Shown in pieces: positions 35,556 to 44,670 of a stretch of 64,000 nucleotides of DNA (position 1 is the stretch's first letter; the number at the start of each line of letters is the position of its first letter). Origin of the DNA: Terriglobia bacterium (GTDB lineage Bacteria; Acidobacteriota; Terriglobia; Terriglobales; Acidobacteriaceae); contig JAIQFZ010000001.1 in NCBI GenBank assembly GCA_020073015.1, forward strand, positions 57,763 through 121,762, read 5' to 3'. The notes below the pieces were generated by a model. That model ran no database searches, was not told the DNA's origin, and saw nothing but the letters and a program-made list of their open reading frames with translations. The position numbers and the translations under genes were made by a program.

Positions 35556-37766
35556 ATGGCGACGTTGCGTGAACAGATCGCGACCAACGTGCTCACGGTG
35601 ACCCGCTTCCGCGAGTTGATGCGGAAACTGCGCGAAAACCGGCCCAACGACGACCTCGGGCTGGTCAAAAAAGCCTACGAATTCTCCCAGAAACACCACT
35701 CGGGCCAGCACCGCGCCTCGGGCGAACCCTACCTGGTCCATCCCCTCGAAGTCGCCAACGTGCTCGCTGACATGAAGATGGATTCCGTTTCTATCGCCGC
35801 CGGCCTGCTCCACGACTCCGTCGAAGACACTTCGGTGACGACCATCGAGATCCGCCAGGAATTCGGCGAACAGGTTGCGCATATCGTCGAGGGCGTCACC
35901 AAGATCAGCAAGATTGATTTTTCCTCCCGAGAAGAAGCCCAGGCCGAAAACCTGCGCAAGATGATGCTGGCCATGGTCGACGATATCCGCGTCGTCCTGA
36001 TCAAGCTCGCCGACCGCCTGCATAACATGCGCACGCTCGAGCATCTCGACCCCGAACGCCGCGAAAAAATTGCCCGCGAGACCCTCGACATCTATGCCCC
36101 CATCGCGCACCGCCTCGGCATGGGCAAAATTCGCGGCGAACTCGAAGACCTGGGCTTCAAATACGTCGATCCCATCGGCTTCGAGCAGGTCCGCGCCGCC
36201 GTCGAATCCCGCCGCAAAGCGGGCGAAGCATTCATGGCGAGTGTCGAAGAGGTGCTGCGCGACGGCCTCAAAGAAGCCGGCATCACCGGGCGCGTCGAAA
36301 GCCGCGTCAAGCGCCTCTACAGCATCCACAAGAAACTTCTGCGCCAGCGCATCAGCGTCGACCAGGTCTACGACCTCTACGCCATGCGCGTCATCACCAA
36401 CTCTGTGCAGGACTGCTACGCCGTGCTCGGCATCATTCACAACCTCTGGCGCCCCGTCCCCGGCCGCATCAAGGACTTTATCGCCATGCCGCGGCCCAAT
36501 CTCTACCAGTCGTTGCACACCTCGGTCATCACCGAAACTGGCGAGACGTTCGAAATCCAGATCCGCACCGAAGAAATGCACAAGATGTGCGAGGAAGGCA
36601 TCGCCGCCCACTGGAAATACAAAGACGGCGCCGTCTCCGCGCAGGACGAGCAGCGACTGGCCTGGTTGCGCCAGGTCGTCGAGTGGCAGCGCGACGTATC
36701 CGACCCCAACGAGTTCCTCTCCACCCTGAAAGTCGATCTCTACCCCGAAGAGGTCTACACCTTCACGCCCAAGGGCAAAGTCGTTGTGCTGCCCCGTGAA
36801 TCCACGCCCATTGATTTCGCCTATTCCATTCACACCGAAGTCGGCCACAGTTGCGTGGGGGCGAAGGTCAACGGGCGCATGGTGCCGCTCCGCCACAAAC
36901 TGCATTCCGGTGACATTGTCGAGATCCTCACCCAGCCCGGCCACAAGCCCAGCCGCGATTGGCTGGCCATCGTCAAGTCCTCGCGTTCGCGCAACAAAAT
37001 CAAGCATTGGCTCAATGTCCACCAGCGCGAGCGCGCCATCGAAATCGGCCGCAAGCTGATCGAGAAAGAAGCGCGCAAATACCGCGTTTCGCTGAAGGAC
37101 ATCAAAGACGCCGACCTGCAGCGAGCGGCCAACGATTACGGTCTGGGCCGCGCTGACGACTTGATGGCCGGCATCGGCTATGGCAAATATTCAGCGCGCC
37201 AGGTGCTGGCCAAGTTTGCCCCCGCGGGCGCTCAGCCGGCGCCCGAAGGCGAGGAGCATGGGGCCGGCGGCAGCATCAGCAGCGTCGTGCGCCGTGTCTT
37301 CGGCGGGGACACCAATGCCATCATCGTCAAAGGGCACGGCGACCTGCTCGTCTACCGTGCTCGATGTTGCAACCCGATTCGCGGCGAAGCCATCGTCGGC
37401 TACGTGACCCGCGGCAAAGGCGTCGCCGTCCACTCCATCAACTGTCCGAACGTCACCAATCTGCTCTACGAACCCGACCGCCGCATCGACGTACAGTGGG
37501 CCCACGACAAAGAAGGCCAACCGGTTTCCTACCCCGTCAAGATCACGCTGTTCTGCGACGACCGCTTCGGCATGCTGAAACAGATCACCGCCGTGATCAG
37601 CGACAGCCGCACCAACATCCGCAATATCGAGGCCCGCACCAGTAACGGCCAGGCCAACGTCGACGTGGTGCTCGAGATCGCGGACCTGAAACACCTGCAA
37701 CAGATCATCGAGGGAGTCCGAAAGATCCCCGGCGTGCACGACGTGCAACGGCTGCAGAAGATTTAG
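35556..37766 (+). CDS. rel: Bifunctional (p)ppGpp synthetase/hydrolase
   Basis: 736 aa RelA/SpoT homologue controlling the stringent response. Domains: HD hydrolase (about 45-195, with HPLEVANVL and LLHDSVEDT intact), synthetase (about 235-350, with GRIKDFIAMPRPNLYQSLHT; the RxKD form typical of bifunctional enzymes), TGS (about 395-455), a zinc-finger-like region (RCCNPIRGE) and a C-terminal ACT domain (about 665-735). Both activities look intact. It is the only such gene in the window. Confidence 0.96.
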   Translation: MATLREQIATNVLTVTRFRELMRKLRENRPNDDLGLVKKAYEFSQKHHSGQHRASGEPYLVHPLEVANVLADMKMDSVSIAAGLLHDSVEDTSVTTIEIRQEFGEQVAHIVEGVTKISKIDFSSREEAQAENLRKMMLAMVDDIRVVLIKLADRLHNMRTLEHLDPERREKIARETLDIYAPIAHRLGMGKIRGELEDLGFKYVDPIGFEQVRAAVESRRKAGEAFMASVEEVLRDGLKEAGITGRVESRVKRLYSIHKKLLRQRISVDQVYDLYAMRVITNSVQDCYAVLGIIHNLWRPVPGRIKDFIAMPRPNLYQSLHTSVITETGETFEIQIRTEEMHKMCEEGIAAHWKYKDGAVSAQDEQRLAWLRQVVEWQRDVSDPNEFLSTLKVDLYPEEVYTFTPKGKVVVLPRESTPIDFAYSIHTEVGHSCVGAKVNGRMVPLRHKLHSGDIVEILTQPGHKPSRDWLAIVKSSRSRNKIKHWLNVHQRERAIEIGRKLIEKEARKYRVSLKDIKDADLQRAANDYGLGRADDLMAGIGYGKYSARQVLAKFAPAGAQPAPEGEEHGAGGSISSVVRRVFGGDTNAIIVKGHGDLLVYRARCCNPIRGEAIVGYVTRGKGVAVHSINCPNVTNLLYEPDRRIDVQWAHDKEGQPVSYPVKITLFCDDRFGMLKQITAVISDSRTNIRNIEARTSNGQANVDVVLEIADLKHLQQIIEGVRKIPGVHDVQRLQKI

Positions 37767-37805
37767 GGAGTGATGGTGCCGTCCATACGGAACCGGCTTG
37801 TCGCG

Positions 37806-39212
37806 CTAGCGGAGCGCCGGTTGTTCCTTGGACCGCAGAGCAGCGGCGCGCTCGCGGGCACTCTGGAGGGCACGCTTTACGTGGCGCGGCGCCGTACCAC
37901 CGGGAACGTCGTGGAGGGTGAGCACTTCGGTAAGACCAAGGCACGAAGGGAAGTCCGACTTGAAAGCCTCATGAATCGAGTTCAGATCGGCGAGGGTCAG
38001 GTTCTTTAATTCGCATCCGCGTTCCACGCACAATTGCACGGCTTTGCCGACCGCTTCGTGGGCAAGGCGGGAAGGAACGCCGCGCTCGACCAGGTAGGCC
38101 GCTGCCGCCCAGGCATTCATGAAACCGGACTGCGCCGCCTGATTCATCTTCGCCAGGTCGAACTCCACGGTGCGCATCCATCCGGTGACCAGCGGCAGCA
38201 TGGAGACGACGATGTCGGCCGAGTGGAAGAGAGGCTCCTGCGTTTCCTGCATGTCTTTGTTGTAGGCCAGGGGCAGGCCCTTCACCGTGGTCTCGAGCGT
38301 GGTGGCGTAACCCATGACCCGCGCGGCTTTCGCTCGCACCAGTTCCAGCAGGTCGGGATTCTTCTTCTGAGGCATGGCGCTACTGCCGGTCGAATAGGGC
38401 TCGGGCAATTCCACGAAACCATAAGCCGGCGTCGAGAACAGGATCATCTCTTCCGCCCAGCGGCTCAGGTGAAGCGAGACCAGCGAGAGCGATTGAACGA
38501 ATTCGAGAGCGAAGTCGCGGTCGCTGGTGGCGTCGATGCTGTTGGCCGTGATGTCATCGAAGCCCAGTTCTTTGGCGATCGCGCGGCGGTCGAGCGTTAG
38601 CGTGGCGCCAGCCACGGCGCCCGAGCCCAGCGGACAAAGATTTGCGCGCTTCCGGCAGTCGGCCAGGCGCGAGGCATCGCGGAGAAACATTTCCGCATAC
38701 GCCAGCAACCAGTGGGTGACTAACACCGGCTCGGCCGGCTGCAGGTGCGTGTAGGCAGGCATGGCGGCGCTGCCGGCGGCGTCGGCGCGCTCGACGATGA
38801 CCTCGATCCAGTCGGCCAGCAGGTCCTGCAACGTATCGATGCTAGCGCGCACGAATAACCGGAGGTCGGTGGCAATCTGCTCGTTGCGGCTGCGGCCGGT
38901 GTGCAGTTTGTAGCCGGTGGCTCCCGTCAGCGTGGCCAGTTGCTTCTCCACGAAGTGGTGAACGTCCTCGGCTTCGGGATCATTCAGGAACTCGGGCGAC
39001 GATGCGGTGCGGCTGCCAATCAGATCGAGTCCGTGGACGATCTCCGTGAGTTCGGCGGCGGACAGTACTCCGGCATTCGCGAGCGCGTTGGCGTGCGCCC
39101 GGCTGGCGGCTAATTCGAAGGGCAGCAGCCGTTGATCGTACGGAAACGACCGCTGCCACTTCTCAAATTCGGGGTCAAGCGGCTGCCGGAAGCGGCCGGA
39201 CCACATCTTCAT
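37806..39212 (-). CDS. argH: Argininosuccinate lyase
   Basis: 468 aa, last step of arginine synthesis, giving arginine and fumarate. Fumarase/ASL superfamily signature GSSAMPQKKNPDLLE (about residues 272-286), plus TGRSRNEQIATD and HLQPAEPVLVTHW. Its start overlaps the argG stop (ATGA), so it ends the argR-F-G-H operon. The C-terminus is Ala/Arg-rich. Confidence 0.97.
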   Translation of the reverse strand: MKMWSGRFRQPLDPEFEKWQRSFPYDQRLLPFELAASRAHANALANAGVLSAAELTEIVHGLDLIGSRTASSPEFLNDPEAEDVHHFVEKQLATLTGATGYKLHTGRSRNEQIATDLRLFVRASIDTLQDLLADWIEVIVERADAAGSAAMPAYTHLQPAEPVLVTHWLLAYAEMFLRDASRLADCRKRANLCPLGSGAVAGATLTLDRRAIAKELGFDDITANSIDATSDRDFALEFVQSLSLVSLHLSRWAEEMILFSTPAYGFVELPEPYSTGSSAMPQKKNPDLLELVRAKAARVMGYATTLETTVKGLPLAYNKDMQETQEPLFHSADIVVSMLPLVTGWMRTVEFDLAKMNQAAQSGFMNAWAAAAYLVERGVPSRLAHEAVGKAVQLCVERGCELKNLTLADLNSIHEAFKSDFPSCLGLTEVLTLHDVPGGTAPRHVKRALQSARERAAALRSKEQPALR

Positions 39213-40426
39213 TGGGCAACCTCTACCTTGTTCTGAGTCTGGGCGCGGCAGCGCGAAGGCAATCCGAGAATGCGGATGAAGCCCTCGGCGTCCTTCTGAT
39301 CATAACTTGCGCCCATGGTGAACGAGGAGAGGTCGGTGCGGTACAGCGAGTAATCGGATTTGCGGCTGACGATGCTGACGTTGCCTTTGTAGAGCGACAG
39401 CGTGGCCGAACCGGTGATGTTCTGCTGCGTAGTTTCAACGAAAGCGTCGAGCGCCTCGCGCAGCGGCGTGAACCACAGGCCGAAGTAGACCAGCTCGGCA
39501 TACTTCAGCGCGACGTGCTGCTTGAAGTGGAGCAGGTCGCGGTCGAGGACGAGGGCTTCGAGTTCGCCGTGGGCAGTCAGAAGTAGCGTGCCGCCCGGAG
39601 TTTCATAGCAGCCGCGCGACTTGATCCCAACGAAACGGTTCTCGACCAGGTCGACGCGGCCGATGGCGTTGCGCCCGCCGATCTCGTTCAGCAGTTCAAG
39701 CAGCGACACGGGATCGAGGGCCTGGCCGTTGACCGAGACCGGCACACCTTTTTCGAATCCGATTTCCACCTGTTCTTCCTGGTCGGGCGCCTCCTGCGGC
39801 GACTTCGTCAGCTGCCAGGTGCTCGCGAAAGGCGCGTTGGCGGCGTCTTCCAGTTCTCCGCCTTCATGGCTCAGGTGCCACAGGTTGCGATCACGGCTGT
39901 GAATCTTTTCGCGGCTGGCAGTGACCGCGATGCCACGCTTCTCGGCGTAGTCGAGACAATCTTCGCGCGATTTGAGATCCCACTCGCGCCACGGCGCAAC
40001 CACTTTCAACTCCGGCGCGAGCGCCTGGTAAGCCATCTCGAAGCGCACCTGGTCGTTGCCTTTGCCGGTGCAGCCATGGCCCACGGCCGACGCGCCTTCA
40101 CGCAGCGCGACTTCCACCTGGTGCTTGGCGATCACGGGGCGGGCGAGCGAGGTGCCGAGCAGGTACTTGTTCTCGTACACGGCTCCGGCCTTCAGCGCCG
40201 GCCACACGTAGCCGGTGAGGAACTCCTCGCGCAGGTCTTCGACGACGACCTTGGCTGCCCCTGTGTCATAGGCCTTCTTGACGACGGCTTCTACGTCGTC
40301 GCCCTGGCCAACATCGGCAACCATGGCGATGACTTGGTAGGAATAGTTCTCCTTGAGCCAGGGGATGATGATCGAGGTGTCGAGCCCGCCGGAGTAGGCG
40401 AGAACAATTTTTTCCTGCTTAGGCAT
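39209..40426 (-). CDS. argG: Argininosuccinate synthase
   Basis: 405 aa. It condenses citrulline and aspartate using ATP. It begins MPKQEKIVLAYSGGLDTSI, with the N-type PP-loop, and contains GCTGKGNDQVRFE. ATG 40426 lies within the last codons of argF (8-bp overlap), so translational coupling is likely. Confidence 0.97.
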   Translation of the reverse strand: MPKQEKIVLAYSGGLDTSIIIPWLKENYSYQVIAMVADVGQGDDVEAVVKKAYDTGAAKVVVEDLREEFLTGYVWPALKAGAVYENKYLLGTSLARPVIAKHQVEVALREGASAVGHGCTGKGNDQVRFEMAYQALAPELKVVAPWREWDLKSREDCLDYAEKRGIAVTASREKIHSRDRNLWHLSHEGGELEDAANAPFASTWQLTKSPQEAPDQEEQVEIGFEKGVPVSVNGQALDPVSLLELLNEIGGRNAIGRVDLVENRFVGIKSRGCYETPGGTLLLTAHGELEALVLDRDLLHFKQHVALKYAELVYFGLWFTPLREALDAFVETTQQNITGSATLSLYKGNVSIVSRKSDYSLYRTDLSSFTMGASYDQKDAEGFIRILGLPSRCRAQTQNKVEVAQ

Positions 40427-41486
40427 GCGCGCTCCTTGCCTGGAAACGGCCCACGCCGCCTCCCAACAGCCACACGAGAATGGCTTTCTGAATGTGCAGA
40501 CGATTCTCCGCCTGATCGAACACGACGGAGTTTGGCGAATCGATGATCTGGTCGGTAACTTCGGAGTTGCGATGCGCGGGCAGGCAGTGCATGAACAGCG
40601 CGTGCGGCTTCGCGAGACTGAACAAAGTGGCATTCACCTGGTAGGGAGCGAAGATCTTGGCGCGTTCCTCGGCTTCCTCTTCGTGTCCCATGCTGGCCCA
40701 GGCATCGGTGTAAACAGCATCGGCACCCGCCACCGCTTTACGCGGATCATTGAGCAGGCGGAGAGTCGCGCCCGTTTCTTCGGCAATGGCCTGCGCCACG
40801 GTCACGATGACGGGATTCAGTGCATAGCGCTCCGGTGTGGCGATCGAAACCTTCGACCCCATGGCGGCGCCGGCGAGCAGCAGCGAGTGCGCCATGTTGT
40901 TGCCGTCGCCCACGTAGGAGAAATGAATCTTCGAGAGGTCTCCAAAGTGCTCCTGCAGGGTGAAGAAGTCAGCGAGCGCCTGGCAGGGGTGCTCGAGTTC
41001 GCTGAGCGCGTTGATCACGGGCACGTCCGCATAGGTAGCCATGCCTTCGACGGTGGCGTGGCTGAAGGTGCGCAGCACGATGATGTCGATCCAGCGCTCC
41101 AGGTTGTGGGCGATGTCATAGAGCGACTCGCGCGCATCGAGGCGGCTGCGGGTCTGGTCAACGAAGAAGGCGCTGCCACCGAGGCTGTCCATGCCGGCTT
41201 CGAAGGTGAGGCGGGTGCGGAGCGAGGGCTTCTCGAAAAACATGACCATCTGCTTGCCGGCCAGAACGCCGCAGAAATCCGCGGGGCGACGCTTGAGCAT
41301 GGCGGTCAGGTTGAAGAGGGAGAGGATCTCGGCGGGGGCGAGGTCGTGCACGGAGACCAGGTCGCGCGGGGCCATCGGCTCCGGCAGCAGGTTCGGCGGG
41401 TGCGTCTTCGCTAGGTCGGTCTTCGCTCGGTCCATCTTTGGCAGGTCCAACAATGCCATGGGCTCGGTTCTCATTTGCGTTTTCAT
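40419..41486 (-). CDS. argF: Ornithine carbamoyltransferase
   Basis: 355 aa. It makes citrulline from ornithine and carbamoyl phosphate. It has the phosphate-binding FEKPSLRTRLTFEAGM (SxRTR), HPCQALADF and the ornithine-site HCLPAHR. The first 40 residues before DLVSVHDLAP are an unusual charged extension with a partly repeated DRAKTDLAKT segment. A GGAG element precedes ATG 41486. A later start at the MAPRDL methionine is possible. Confidence 0.95.
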   Translation of the reverse strand: MKTQMRTEPMALLDLPKMDRAKTDLAKTHPPNLLPEPMAPRDLVSVHDLAPAEILSLFNLTAMLKRRPADFCGVLAGKQMVMFFEKPSLRTRLTFEAGMDSLGGSAFFVDQTRSRLDARESLYDIAHNLERWIDIIVLRTFSHATVEGMATYADVPVINALSELEHPCQALADFFTLQEHFGDLSKIHFSYVGDGNNMAHSLLLAGAAMGSKVSIATPERYALNPVIVTVAQAIAEETGATLRLLNDPRKAVAGADAVYTDAWASMGHEEEAEERAKIFAPYQVNATLFSLAKPHALFMHCLPAHRNSEVTDQIIDSPNSVVFDQAENRLHIQKAILVWLLGGGVGRFQARSAHA

Positions 41487-41535
41487 TTCACTCCGTTTTC
41501 GGGAAATCTGATCTTGGGATTTAGGGGCCATCGCG

Positions 41536-41976
41536 CTAAGAGAGCTCACGAATGCGTCGGGCGAGAGCGCTGGCTTTTTTCTTATCGGCGGCAACGACGA
41601 ACACGGTGTCATCCCCGGCAAGCGTGCCGACAACTTCCGGCCAGTGGGAGGCGTCGAGCGCGGCGGCCACCGGCTGCGCGCTGCCCACCGTGGTCTTGAT
41701 GACGAGCATGTTCTGGGCCTGGCGGATCTCGACGACGAACTGGTAGGCCATGTGCATGACCGAGGGCAGAAACGTCTCGGACGCCTTGCTCTCGGTGATG
41801 CGGGCGTAGCCCTCGGGGCCTTTGACGAGTTTCAGTTCGTGGATGTCCCGGGAAAGGGTGGCCTGTCCGACATCGAAGCCGCGGCGCACGAGGCTGTGCT
41901 GCAGGACGTCCTGGCTTTCGACCGGGCCCTCTTCCAGCAAGTCAAGAATCGCTTTTTGGCGTGCCGCCTTGGACAT
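41536..41976 (-). CDS. argR: Arginine repressor
   Basis: 146 aa. The N-terminal winged-helix DNA-binding domain (RQKAILDLLEEGPVESQDVL; GQATLSRDIHELKLVK) precedes the C-terminal hexamer/arginine-binding domain (GTLAGDDTVFVVAADKK). First gene of the arginine operon; two ARG boxes overlap its promoter and start codon, so it should repress itself and argFGH. Confidence 0.95.
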   Translation of the reverse strand: MSKAARQKAILDLLEEGPVESQDVLQHSLVRRGFDVGQATLSRDIHELKLVKGPEGYARITESKASETFLPSVMHMAYQFVVEIRQAQNMLVIKTTVGSAQPVAAALDASHWPEVVGTLAGDDTVFVVAADKKKASALARRIRELS

Positions 41977-42011
41977 GAATAAACATGCACCTGAGTGAAT
42001 AAGTATCCATG
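41974..42011. promoter_or_regulatory. Two tandem ARG boxes (ArgR operators)
   Basis: CATGAATAAACATGCACC (41974-41991) and AGTGAATAAGTATCCATG (41994-42011), spaced 20 bp centre to centre on one helix face. Both resemble the Bacillus-type ARG box. The outer box covers the -10 hexamer. Confidence 0.8.
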
Positions 42012-42031
42012 TGGAAGGAACGCCCTGTCAA
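42002..42031 (-). promoter_or_regulatory. Promoter of the argRFGH operon
   Basis: TTGACA (42031-42026), 18-bp spacer, GATACT (42007-42002). Transcription would begin near 41996 with a leader of about 20 nt. Confidence 0.7.
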
Positions 42032-42169
42032 GGGGAAAGCGAGGGTGGAAGCGCGGTGGTTAGTGGTGGAAAACAAAGTCCAGATCCGGCTCCAGCGCCC
42101 GGGGCGGTACTACCCGCTCCATCATCCGAGAACTTGGCCACTGCCTGGGAGCGGCTGATGCTGAACGAG

Positions 42170-43312
42170 TCACTTCATCCCCAGCGCCCGCAGCACCCCC
42201 TCGTCCGCCACCGCCTTCCCATCTTTCTTCGAGACCACCCCAAACGATCCTGAGTAGTCCCACATCGTCCATCCAATCCCGTTGCGCTCGAGCGCTGCCC
42301 GCACGTCGTGCAGCCAAGCCGCCCGATCCTGCGGATCGGAATAATCCCGATACACGCCAAACTCGTTGCACACCAGCGGCACCCCGCGCCGCCTCGCCCA
42401 CTCCTCCGCCTGCTTCATTTCAGCTTCAATGCGGGAAGCGTCCCAACGATCCCGCCCATAGCGGATTACCTGCAACCGGTTCACTTCATCCGGCACTAGC
42501 GGCGCCACGCGCTCCACCGACTCCGGACTCGACGGATATCTCACTCCCCGCAACCAGTGCCAGTAGTACGCGCCCCAGGTCGCCCCCTGATGCGTAAAGA
42601 TGCGCGGTTCATAAAAATGAAAGTTGTAAATCACATTGGAATCGTGCAGCGGCTCCTGAAAAACAAGGTCATCGTCATCCGACCAGCGCGCTCCCGCCGC
42701 GATGATCGTGAGTGCAGGCGCGCCCTCCCGGATCGCCGCCGCCAGCTTCGCCTGCACGCCCAGCCACCGATACCGGTCCGTGAACTCCGGCTCATTCAGA
42801 ATCTCCAGAAACACGCGGTCCGCGTCCCAAGTCGAGTAATGTGCGGCCAACGTCCGCCAGAAATCGGCAAACTGCTCGACAAAATCATCGTCCTTTGTGA
42901 GCCGCGCCTTGAGGTCGCTCTCCGGATGCAGGTCGATCACGACGGCCAGCCCGTGGTCGAGGATCATCTTCACCGCCGCGTCCAGATACCCCAGATACTC
43001 CGCCGGAATCTTATTGGGCTCACGCTCGGTAAACATCGGCTGCGGATTCACGCTCAGGCGCACATGATCGAAGCCCATCGATTTGATCAGCGCAATATCT
43101 TCGGCGGTGGTCCAAGCTTGAAAATGTTCCTGTTTGTAGCCGCGCTTGTCATACACCTGCGCAAACCACTCGCTCGCGTTGATGCCCCGCTTCAATCGTG
43201 CGGCTCGTGCGAAAGCCGGCGAGGCGCCGGCGCTACCCGTCTGCGCCGCCGCGCAACCTGCCAGCAAACTAGCCAACAACAGGAATGCGACCCGTAAGTT
43301 CACTCCGCTCAT
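42170..43312 (-). CDS. GH5-family glycoside hydrolase, predicted lipoprotein
   Basis: 380 aa from ATG 43312. A lipobox LLAGC puts the lipidated Cys at residue 20. Residues 25-40 (GSAGASPAFARAARL) translate a dispersed palindrome. The GH5 TIM barrel follows: RGINASEWF, acid/base Glu 174 in LNEPEF, HFYEPRIFTHQG, and nucleophile Glu 317 in CNEFGVY. It probably cuts a beta-glucan or mannan at the cell surface. Confidence 0.9.
   Translation of the reverse strand: MSGVNLRVAFLLLASLLAGCAAAQTGSAGASPAFARAARLKRGINASEWFAQVYDKRGYKQEHFQAWTTAEDIALIKSMGFDHVRLSVNPQPMFTEREPNKIPAEYLGYLDAAVKMILDHGLAVVIDLHPESDLKARLTKDDDFVEQFADFWRTLAAHYSTWDADRVFLEILNEPEFTDRYRWLGVQAKLAAAIREGAPALTIIAAGARWSDDDDLVFQEPLHDSNVIYNFHFYEPRIFTHQGATWGAYYWHWLRGVRYPSSPESVERVAPLVPDEVNRLQVIRYGRDRWDASRIEAEMKQAEEWARRRGVPLVCNEFGVYRDYSDPQDRAAWLHDVRAALERNGIGWTMWDYSGSFGVVSKKDGKAVADEGVLRALGMK
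43212..43237. repeat. Palindrome family C inside the GH5 gene
   Basis: AAAGCCGGCGAGGCGCCGGCGCTACC in + orientation spans this site, the reverse complement of the copy in the thrC-like gene. It encodes the linker between the lipobox and the catalytic domain. Confidence 0.85.
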
Positions 43313-43361
43313 CGCCGGCAATCCCCTCTCGATTGATACACTGATGGCCACAGACTAGCCC

Positions 43362-44510
43362 ATGCTTCCCTGCCAGCGCCATCTCTTCGATATCCCCGAC
43401 GACGTTGCCTACCTCAATTGCGCCTACATGTCGCCGCTCATGAAGCCGGTCATCGAGGCCGGCGCCACCGGACTCGCGCGCAAAGCGCACCCTTGGGAGA
43501 TCACGCCGGACCAGTTCTTCACCGGCTCGGAAGAGTTTCGGACGACGGCGGCTCGGCTGATCGACGCCCCAGCCGATTGCGTGGCGATCGTCCCTTCCGC
43601 CAGCTACGGTGTCGCGACGGCAGCGCACAATCTGCCCGTCCGAAAGGGACAACGCATTCTCGTGCTCGACGAGCAATTCCCGTCCAACTACTATCCCTGG
43701 CAGCGTCTGGCCGGGGAAAATGGCGCATCGCTGAAGATCGTCCCCTGGCCCGAGGACCACGACTGGACCGCCGCAGTTCTCAATCACCTGACCGATGACG
43801 TCGCCCTCGCCGCGCTCCCGCACGTGCAATGGACCAGCGGCGGCCGTCTCGATCTTGTCCGCATCGGTGACGCCTGCCGCAAACTCGGCGCCGCTCTCGC
43901 CCTCGATCTCACGCAATCGCTCGGCGCACTCCCGTTCAGCGTGCGCGATGTGCAGCCCGACTTCGCCGTCGCCGCCAACTACAAATGGCTGATGGGCCCC
44001 TACACGACCGGCCTTCTCTATGTCGCGCCCAAGTGGCACGCGGGGCGTCCGATCGAGGAGAACTGGATTCAGCGCGCCAACGCCCGCGACTTCGCCAGCC
44101 TGATTCTGTATACCGGGAACTACGATGAGGGAGCGCGCCGCTTCGACATGGGCGAACGTTCGAACTTCGCGCTGCTCCCGGCCGCTACGCGCGCCATGAA
44201 GCAATTGCTGGAATGGGGTATCGCGCAGATCTCGCTGACCATCGGTGCGATGAACCGTCAGCTGGCCGATGCCGCCGCGGCTGAGTTGGGGTTTTCTGTT
44301 CCGCCGGAGTCGTTGCGCGCTCCTCACTATCTGTGTCTGCGCAGGAAAGCGGGCATACCCGCGGAACTTCCCGAGACCCTCGCCCGGCAAAAGGTCTTCG
44401 TTAGCGTTCGCGGCAGTTCCGTCCGCGCAACCCCACATGTCTATAACTCGGCGACCGACGCTGAGCGGCTGATCTCATGCCTAAGGGAAGCTACCCACGT
44501 CGCCGGCTAA
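43362..44510 (+). CDS. Class V aminotransferase
   Basis: 382 aa PLP enzyme of fold type I, related to selenocysteine lyase, cysteine desulfurase and isopenicillin N epimerase. It starts with YLNCAYMSPL. The PLP-binding Asp lies in ALDLTQSLGALPF, and the Schiff-base lysine is K208 in AANYKWLMGPY. No conserved desulfurase Cys loop is obvious, so desulfurase activity is doubtful. Function not defined. Confidence 0.87.
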   Translation: MLPCQRHLFDIPDDVAYLNCAYMSPLMKPVIEAGATGLARKAHPWEITPDQFFTGSEEFRTTAARLIDAPADCVAIVPSASYGVATAAHNLPVRKGQRILVLDEQFPSNYYPWQRLAGENGASLKIVPWPEDHDWTAAVLNHLTDDVALAALPHVQWTSGGRLDLVRIGDACRKLGAALALDLTQSLGALPFSVRDVQPDFAVAANYKWLMGPYTTGLLYVAPKWHAGRPIEENWIQRANARDFASLILYTGNYDEGARRFDMGERSNFALLPAATRAMKQLLEWGIAQISLTIGAMNRQLADAAAAELGFSVPPESLRAPHYLCLRRKAGIPAELPETLARQKVFVSVRGSSVRATPHVYNSATDAERLISCLREATHVAG

Positions 44511-44670
44511 CCCGTGAAGCCGGCGGTAGCCCAGGCGAGAAGGGGTCACCAGATCACCAAAGGTCTAGAACGCGCGGACAACACTTTTGGCAGCTGTCCG
44601 GCGCCACCAAGCCTCGCTAGAGTGGACCGATCCGGCCTCGACTGCGCGGGTACAGGAGGACCATCCTGCG

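Noticed and set aside
35493..37022. 509-aa antisense frame opposite rel
   Set aside because: Shadow of the conserved Rel coding sequence; no recognisable domain.
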